DNA of 35,441 nt from Candidatus Methylumidiphilus alinenensis (lineage in GTDB: Bacteria; Pseudomonadota; Gammaproteobacteria; Methylococcales; Methylococcaceae). Below are positions 30,500 through 35,441 of the stretch, piece after piece; the first letter of the stretch is position 1; every line of letters starts with the position of its first letter. Position numbers and translations under genes: made by a program. The notes under the pieces are model-generated. The model did no database searches, was not told the DNA's origin, and saw nothing but the letters and a program-made list of their open reading frames with translations. Location of the stretch: the NCBI GenBank assembly GCA_003242955.1, contig QJPH01000154.1, positions 1 through 35,441 of the forward strand. Reading direction: 5' to 3'.

Positions 30500-31847
30500 G
30501 GGTGATTTTCGGTTTTCTCGGACCGCGCTTGCGTACCCGTGTCTTGCGTGTACCCGTGCGTGCGCCTCCTTCGCGTGTCATGGCTCGCTGTTGGGCCTCG
30601 TCGGCACTTTGGAAATGCGTCCACCATTCGGCAAGTTCTTGGTCGGCTTCGCCGGTTTCGGCGCGCAGTACAAGAAAATCGTAAGCTGCGCGAAATCGTG
30701 GGTGTCCGAGCAGCTTATAGGGCCTGACCCCCGTGGTTCGCTCCAAACGGGGTTGAAGTGCCCAAACTTCACGCATGATAAGGCTGATCGCTCGCGGAAT
30801 GGCGACACTTCGGACTTGCCGGGTGAGCACCTCGCTGGCAGCTTCCTGGTAAGCAAATACATCGTTGTCGCCCGATTTTATCTTGGCATTGGCAAGAATG
30901 CGCACTGGTTCCCAAAGTAAGGCGGCAAACAGAAAAAAAGGCGCGACCCCCTTATTTTGCTGTATCCGTTCGTCTGTCCGTTCCAGAACCTTGGCAAGAA
31001 AAACCAATGGATAGCCTTCGGGTTGTCTTGCCAGGCAATGCTCGGTCTCTGGAAATAAACGGCCAAACAGATTGAAATGGCGCAATTCCTCAAATGTTTG
31101 CACCGAATATCCCGAAAGCAGTAGTTTAATCACTTCATCGTAAAGGCGGGCAGAAGGAATTCCTTCTAGCAGGGGGGCCAGACGGTGTATGGGTTCTGCG
31201 CAAGTGGGGTGGATGGTAAAGCCAAGTTTTACCGCGAAGCGTACTGCCCGCAGCATACGCACCGGGTCTTCGCGGTAGCGCTGTTCGGGCTCTCCGATCA
31301 GGCGGAGAATTCCGGCTTTATGATCGTCCATCCCACCAACGAAATCCACTACGGAAAAATCGCGGATGTTGTAATACAAAGCATTTACGGTGAAGTCCCT
31401 ACGCCAAGCGTCTTCTTCAATTGTGCCGTATATATTGTCTCGGAGGATGCGTCCGTCCCGGCTGTGCTGCCTGTCGCCTTCGCCGTCTTCATTGTTCAGT
31501 GCGCGGAAAGTCGCCACTTCCACGACCTCGTTTCCGAAGTGGACATGAGCAAGGCGAAAACGCCTGCCAATCAAGCGGCAATTGCGGAAAACAGCCCGAA
31601 TCTCCTCAGGGTGGGCATCGGTTACGACATCAAAGTCTTTGGGTTCCCGCCCTAGCAGCAGATCGCGCACACATCCGCCAACCAGATAAGCCTGATAATT
31701 TTCTTTGCGTAACCGATAGAGCACTTTCAGCGCATGATCGCTGATTAGGGTTCGCGAGATGTTATGTTCTGATCTTGGGTAGATGCTGGTCTTCGGCGAG
31801 GTGGGCTCTTTAGGTTTAAAGGGCTGCGGTTGCCGAGACGTGAACAA
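30489..31847 (-). CDS. pcnB: Polynucleotide adenylyltransferase (poly(A) polymerase I)
   Basis: PcnB adds 3' poly(A) tails to RNAs and marks them for decay. The 452-residue protein has the nucleotidyltransferase core YLVGGCVRDLLLGREPKDFDVVTDA (the catalytic DFD), FRNCRLIGRRFRLAHVHFG, WRRDFTVNALYYNIRDF and the RNA-binding RMLRAVRFAVKLGF. These are the PcnB rather than CCA-enzyme forms. The C-terminal tail is basic (GTRKTRVRKRGPRKPK). The only N-terminal start in frame before the core is TTG at 31847, whose MFTSRQP resembles the E. coli start. It heads the pcnB-folK-panB operon. Confidence 0.94.
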   Translation of the reverse strand: MFTSRQPQPFKPKEPTSPKTSIYPRSEHNISRTLISDHALKVLYRLRKENYQAYLVGGCVRDLLLGREPKDFDVVTDAHPEEIRAVFRNCRLIGRRFRLAHVHFGNEVVEVATFRALNNEDGEGDRQHSRDGRILRDNIYGTIEEDAWRRDFTVNALYYNIRDFSVVDFVGGMDDHKAGILRLIGEPEQRYREDPVRMLRAVRFAVKLGFTIHPTCAEPIHRLAPLLEGIPSARLYDEVIKLLLSGYSVQTFEELRHFNLFGRLFPETEHCLARQPEGYPLVFLAKVLERTDERIQQNKGVAPFFLFAALLWEPVRILANAKIKSGDNDVFAYQEAASEVLTRQVRSVAIPRAISLIMREVWALQPRLERTTGVRPYKLLGHPRFRAAYDFLVLRAETGEADQELAEWWTHFQSADEAQQRAMTREGGARTGTRKTRVRKRGPRKPKITHDT

Positions 31848-32322
31848 GTTTTGGACAAAGTCGAGTATGGACAGGGGCGTTTTCTAAGTAGGTTGGTTAG
31901 TGAGGCAGTAAAATATTACTCTACACGGACGATAGTCACAAATCCGCATTAGGCAACACAGCCCAAAAGCATAGACACAGTCCATGCCAAAGGCAAAAGA
32001 AAACAAGTGAAATGCTTCAATGCTTTGTTTTGGTATTTAGCCATTCCAGCCGGGTTCAAATGCAGTTATAATTGATGGTCGATTAGAAATCCGTTTACGC
32101 AAGCAAATCCGGGGGTGGGATGTGTGGGCTTTCAATCAATTGATGGCATTATACACTATCAAGCATATATCGTATCTGGCAAGTGAATCGGTGTCAGCGT
32201 AGAAGTTTTCACAAGGCGAAAACCTACGATGGATAGGCCGTTTAAGCCTTGTGAGAATTGCTGTTGCCAGCAATTCCCGTTGTTTTCAAACTTGGCGCAA
32301 CCTAAGTCAATCCTATATCAAA
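31848..32322 (+). promoter_or_regulatory. Intergenic region and structured leader of rpoD
   Basis: This 475-bp gap separates divergent pcnB and rpoD and must hold both promoters, which I cannot place with confidence. Close to rpoD two hairpins stand side by side: TCACAAGGC (32209-32217) pairs with GCCTTGTGA (32246-32254), and GAATTGCTG (32255-32263) pairs with CAGCAATTC (32268-32276). They end 47 bp before the rpoD ATG. An open reading frame runs in front of the rpoD ATG from 32251, but it falls inside these hairpins and is unlikely to be translated. Confidence 0.5.
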
Positions 32323-34113
32323 ATGAATCAAGAAGATCAGCAATCTGAGTTCAAAGAACTTATCGCCAAAGGCAAAATGCAAGGCTTCCTCACTTATGCG
32401 GAAGTCAATGACCACCTGCCGACTTATTTTGATGATCCTGACCAGATGGAAGATATCATCAGTCTGATCAGCGGTATGGGCATCCAAGTACACGAGGAGG
32501 CACCCGATCTTGGGCTTATCCCTGTTACAGCCGTGGTTTCTGACGATGATGAAGAAGCCGCTGAAATGGCGGCGGCACTTGCCACGGTGGGTTCCGAATT
32601 GGGCAGAACCACCGATCCTGTGCGTATGTATATGCGCGAAATGGGATCGGTTGATTTGTTGACACGCGACCGTGAGTTGAGCATTGCCAAACGCATTGAG
32701 GAAGGCATCAATCAGTCTGCCCGTGAATTGGTGCGTTTTTCAGCTTCGATGGACCATTTCATCAAGGCATTTGACCATCTGGAAAGTGGTGAAACGCGCC
32801 TTGCCGATCTGATTCTGGACATTTTTGATCCCAACTTGCCTGAGCCGGTCTTACTTGACGACTCGGCAGACCCGGATATTGTTGAAGAAGCTGAAAGTGG
32901 GCCTGCTCCTGAATTAGTCAAAGAGAAGTTGGAAAATTTCAAAAAACAGTACAAAATCGCTCACAACGCACGTAATAAATACGGGCATGAACACCTGAAG
33001 ACCCAAGAGGCGTTCAACGTGCTTGCGACGAGTTTCCTTGAATTCAAAATGACTCCGCCTTTCTTTAAGGAACTGACGGATATTTTGCATTCGGCCATCG
33101 AAAAAATCCGGGAACAAGAGCGTAATATCCTTAGCCTGTCGGTGACTGTATCGAAAATGCCCAAGACGGAATTCCTTGCATCGTTCGTTGGTAACGAAAC
33201 CAACCCGGAATGGCTTATCAGTCATATTGAATCGGGTAGACCCTACGTCAAGGATTTGTCTACCCACGCTGATGAAATTAGGCGTATGCAAAAGAAACTT
33301 TTGCACATTGCCAAAGAAAATCGGCTAGGCATCCGCGAAATCAAAGAAATACACCATCGCATGGCCGATGGGGAAAATCTGGCAAGGCAGGCTAAAAGCG
33401 AAATGATCCAAGCCAATCTGCGTTTGGTCATTTCCATAGCGAAAAAATATACCAACCGTGGCATGCAGTTTCTTGACTTGATTCAAGAGGGCAACATAGG
33501 GCTTATGAAGGCGGTAGACAAATTTGATTACCGCCGTGGTTTCAAATTTTCCACCTATGCCACTTGGTGGGTTCGTCAGGCGGTGACTCGTGCCATTGCC
33601 GATCAAGCGCGCACGATCCGTATCCCTGTGCATATGATCGAGACGATCAACAAACTAAACCGGGTTACCCGGCAAATGCGCCAGGAAATGGGTCGCGAGG
33701 CGACATTGGAAGAACTGGCCCCGCGCATGGAGATGACGGAAGATAAAGTCCTCAAAGTGCTAAAAATAGCCAAAGAGCCTATTTCAATGGCATCCCCGGT
33801 TGGGGATGACGAGGATTCCCACTTAGGGGATTTTATCGAGGACGAGGGCATCATGTCGCCTGTGGAATGGGCGACGGTGGCGGGTTTGCGCGAAACCACC
33901 GAACAAATCCTCGCCGGTCTAAGTGAGCGGGAAGCCAAGGTTTTGCGTATGCGCTTCGGCATCGACATGCACACCGATTACACCTTGGAAGAGGTTGGCA
34001 AGCAGTTTGATGTCACTCGCGAACGCATCCGGCAGATTGAGGCCAAAGCCTTGCGCAAACTCAGGCATCCCGCACGTTCAGAGGTACTGAAAAGCTTCCT
34101 TGACCTAGACTGA
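32323..34113 (+). CDS. rpoD: RNA polymerase primary sigma factor RpoD (sigma-70)
   Basis: RpoD directs RNA polymerase to housekeeping promoters. The 596-residue protein has region 1.1 ([27 protein letters not shown]), region 1.2 ([31 protein letters not shown]), the long non-conserved insert typical of proteobacterial primary sigma factors, region 2 ([56 protein letters not shown]), region 3 and region 4 ([29 protein letters not shown]). The start at 32323 ([10 protein letters not shown]) matches the usual family start; upstream codons belong to the leader. No dnaG or rpsU precedes it here, unlike the classic macromolecular synthesis operon. Confidence 0.97.
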   Translation: MNQEDQQSEFKELIAKGKMQGFLTYAEVNDHLPTYFDDPDQMEDIISLISGMGIQVHEEAPDLGLIPVTAVVSDDDEEAAEMAAALATVGSELGRTTDPVRMYMREMGSVDLLTRDRELSIAKRIEEGINQSARELVRFSASMDHFIKAFDHLESGETRLADLILDIFDPNLPEPVLLDDSADPDIVEEAESGPAPELVKEKLENFKKQYKIAHNARNKYGHEHLKTQEAFNVLATSFLEFKMTPPFFKELTDILHSAIEKIREQERNILSLSVTVSKMPKTEFLASFVGNETNPEWLISHIESGRPYVKDLSTHADEIRRMQKKLLHIAKENRLGIREIKEIHHRMADGENLARQAKSEMIQANLRLVISIAKKYTNRGMQFLDLIQEGNIGLMKAVDKFDYRRGFKFSTYATWWVRQAVTRAIADQARTIRIPVHMIETINKLNRVTRQMRQEMGREATLEELAPRMEMTEDKVLKVLKIAKEPISMASPVGDDEDSHLGDFIEDEGIMSPVEWATVAGLRETTEQILAGLSEREAKVLRMRFGIDMHTDYTLEEVGKQFDVTRERIRQIEAKALRKLRHPARSEVLKSFLDLD

Positions 34114-34124
34114 TGGTTTGAGTT

Positions 34125-35105
34125 TTGCGGGAGGTCAACATACGGCAGGAGTCATGGCCATTGCACGGGGTGTTTCGCATCTCGCGCAGTGCTTGCACTG
34201 AAGTTGCATTGGTGGTGGTCGAGATATCGGAAGATGGCTTACTCGGACGTGGGGAATGCCGCCCTTATGTTCGCTACGGCGAGACACCGGAGGGTGTTGC
34301 CTCCGACATAAAAGCCATAATCCCTGCACTGGAAGCAGGCATGGAACGGGAAGAATTAAACGCCAAGTTCCGCCCCGGCGCAGTGCGCAATGCCATAGAC
34401 TGCGCTCTTTGGGACCTGTCCTCCAAACGTTCAGGCCAGCCAGTTTGGCATCTGGCTGGCTTGCCTGCTCCAACCTCCCTGACCACCGCCTATACCCTCA
34501 GCGTCGATACCCCTGCCAATTTGGCGCACACAGCTAGAAGTGAAGCTTGGCGTCCCTTGTTGAAGTTGAAATTGCAAGGTGCCGGTGACTTGGACAGGGT
34601 GGTTGCGGTGAGGCGTAATGCCCCGAACGCCCGATTGATAGTCGATGCCAATGAAGCATGGACTGCCGACGATTACCAAATACTTTCCCCTGAGCTTGCT
34701 CGTTTAGGGGTGGAAATGCTTGAGCAACCCTTTCCATCAGACTGTGACCATTGGCTTGCCACGCTGGGTAGGCCGTTGCCGGTCTGTGCGGATGAATCCT
34801 GCCACGCTGCCGACATTCTGATGGAATTGGCCGGCCTATATGATGTCGTCAATATCAAACTGGACAAGACCGGCGGGTTGACTGAAGCCTTGCGGATGAA
34901 ATCGCTGGCCGAGGCGAGTGGATTCAAGGTCATGGTAGGTTGCATGGTGGCGACCTCTTTGTCTATGGCCCCGGCTTTCTTGCTGGCCCAAGGTGCCAGC
35001 TATGTCGATATTGACGGTCCCTTGTTACTGCAAAATGATCGCCAATCGGGACTACGGTACGAAGGCAGCCGGGTTTTCCCGCCGAGCCGGGAACTCTGGG
35101 GTTAG
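34125..35105 (+). CDS. L-Ala-D/L-Glu epimerase (enolase superfamily dipeptide epimerase)
   Basis: This family epimerises L-Ala-D-Glu from murein peptides to L-Ala-L-Glu for recycling. The 326-residue protein has the enolase-superfamily capping domain and barrel: the first catalytic Lys pair in LLKLKLQGAGD, the three metal ligands in VDANEAW, EQPF and ADESCH, and the second catalytic Lys in IKLDKTGGL, as in the MLE/dipeptide-epimerase subgroup. The only possible start before the domain is TTG at 34125, with a purine-rich stretch upstream. It lies 11 bp after rpoD on the same strand and could be read from its transcript. Substrate assignment follows the KxK and GECRPYVRYGET pattern and is less certain than the superfamily. 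Confidence 0.88.
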   Translation: MREVNIRQESWPLHGVFRISRSACTEVALVVVEISEDGLLGRGECRPYVRYGETPEGVASDIKAIIPALEAGMEREELNAKFRPGAVRNAIDCALWDLSSKRSGQPVWHLAGLPAPTSLTTAYTLSVDTPANLAHTARSEAWRPLLKLKLQGAGDLDRVVAVRRNAPNARLIVDANEAWTADDYQILSPELARLGVEMLEQPFPSDCDHWLATLGRPLPVCADESCHAADILMELAGLYDVVNIKLDKTGGLTEALRMKSLAEASGFKVMVGCMVATSLSMAPAFLLAQGASYVDIDGPLLLQNDRQSGLRYEGSRVFPPSRELWG

Positions 35106-35110
35106 TCAGA

Positions 35111-35274
35111 CATTCTCATTTTGAACAAAACCGGGCGGGTTTGGAACCCGCCCCTACGAATCGGCATTCCGTATCCTATTTGTAATTCATTGATAATTCA
35201 AAATTAAATTCTCTGCGTAGGAGCGGGTTCCAAACCCGCCCTTATTAATCTTTGCCAAAATGAGAATTGCTGCT
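35111..35274. mobile_element. 164-bp miniature element, inverted second copy
   Basis: ATTCTCATTTTGAACAAAACCGG... at the left and CTTATTAATCTTTGCCAAAATGAGAATTGCTGCT at the right match the element at 25120-25289 read on the other strand. The inner GGGCGGGTTTGGAACCCGCC pairs are conserved. It begins 6 bp after the epimerase stop. Confidence 0.8.
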
Positions 35275-35277
35275 GCG

Positions 35278-35298
35278 GACGGGATTATAAATCCCGTC
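35278..35298. terminator. Perfect hairpin between the epimerase gene and the edge gene, possible bidirectional terminator
   Basis: GACGGGAT...ATCCCGTC forms a short-loop perfect hairpin between convergent genes. It lacks a long T-run and is similar to a hairpin at 24009-24029, so it may be repeat-derived. Confidence 0.4.
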
Positions 35299-35309
35299 CG
35301 GCAATGTTT

Positions 35310-35441
35310 TCACTCTCTGTCCCTCGCACGGGTAATCCCTAAAAACTCTTTCCCTATGGTTACTTGGTTATCGGGTTCGGTGATAAAAGCGAATAGATCG
35401 TCATAAAAAAAATAATAAAATACGGCGACCAATGCCGTTAT
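35310..35441 (-). CDS. C-terminal end of an unidentified gene running off the window
   Basis: Read on the minus strand from the window edge, 43 codons stay open before TGA at 35310-35312. The start of the segment is strongly hydrophobic and aromatic (TALVAVFYYFFYDD) and is followed by a soluble tail with FAFITEPDNQVTIGKEFLGI and a charged end, RARDRE. That looks like the last membrane helix and tail of a membrane protein. The A/T-rich codons in the helix could also be chance. No family recognised. Confidence 0.45.
   Translation of the reverse strand: MTALVAVFYYFFYDDLFAFITEPDNQVTIGKEFLGITRARDRE

Noticed and set aside
30471-30920. 149-codon plus-strand frame over the folK/pcnB overlap
   Set aside because: Antisense shadow; both sense genes are complete and recognised.
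32251-32322. Longer rpoD start giving 24 extra N-terminal residues
   Set aside because: The extra codons lie in leader hairpins and the RpoD family starts at the internal MNQEDQQ.

Overview
The window looks like a chromosomal segment of a gammaproteobacterial methylotroph, most likely a methanotroph of the Methylococcales. This is inferred from a formylmethanofuran dehydrogenase/formyltransferase-hydrolase gene (fhcB) with an fhcA fragment (the H4MPT-linked C1 pathway), typical proteobacterial housekeeping genes (rpoD, pcnB-folK-panB, trmJ-cysE, suhB, slyX, rlmI), an S-adenosylhomocysteine riboswitch upstream of ahcY, and a very high load of short inverted-repeat elements. No 16S gene is present, so the taxonomy is not proven.

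Layout. 1-6.8 kb: a partial tRNA-Thr(CGU), a UPF0182 membrane protein followed by thiO, an ApbE lipoprotein, and ppk2 followed by a small membrane protein. 7.0-12.6 kb: fhcB and the first ~145 codons of fhcA, separated by a 3.8-kb AT-richer insert flanked by a 12/13-bp direct repeat. The insert carries a ParB-like protein, an unrecognised protein with a PD-(D/E)XK-like core, a D12-class DNA adenine methyltransferase that overlaps it, and a Uma2-family nuclease. The first three form a compact co-directional operon that could be an undescribed restriction-modification-like defence system. fhcA is cut off by a palindromic repeat, and fhcD and fhcC do not follow. 12.7-13.8 kb: a Panacea-type antitoxin with an overlapping partner gene, then a tail fragment of a second Uma2 gene.

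14.0-18.2 kb: promoter, SAH riboswitch and ahcY, then a toxin-antitoxin graveyard: a decayed Phd/UPF0175/PIN module, a HigA-like antitoxin preceded by only the C-terminal end of its RelE/HigB toxin, an intact-looking UPF0175/DUF3368-PIN pair, and an XRE regulator with a coiled-coil tail. 18.6-20.9 kb: a small secreted protein and a secreted FnIII/Ig-like protein split by an apparent 1-nt frameshift. 21.2-23.9 kb: trmJ-cysE, divergent from suhB; an inverted-repeat element lies in frame inside the 3' end of trmJ.

23.9-27.0 kb: dense nested miniature elements, two further orphan antitoxins (one with a 26-codon VapC remnant), slyX and a GDCCVxC-motif protein whose start codon lies 3 bp after a tandem pair of ~121-bp elements. 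27.0-35.4 kb: rlmI, a hypothetical gene, the pcnB-folK-panB operon (minus strand), rpoD with a long structured leader, an Ala-Glu dipeptide epimerase, and the C-terminal end of an unidentified minus-strand gene at the edge.

Two themes stand out. Gene cargo has been inserted precisely into a core C1 operon, and at least six miniature repeat families have inserted into, beside and inside one another, several times at the edges of broken genes.
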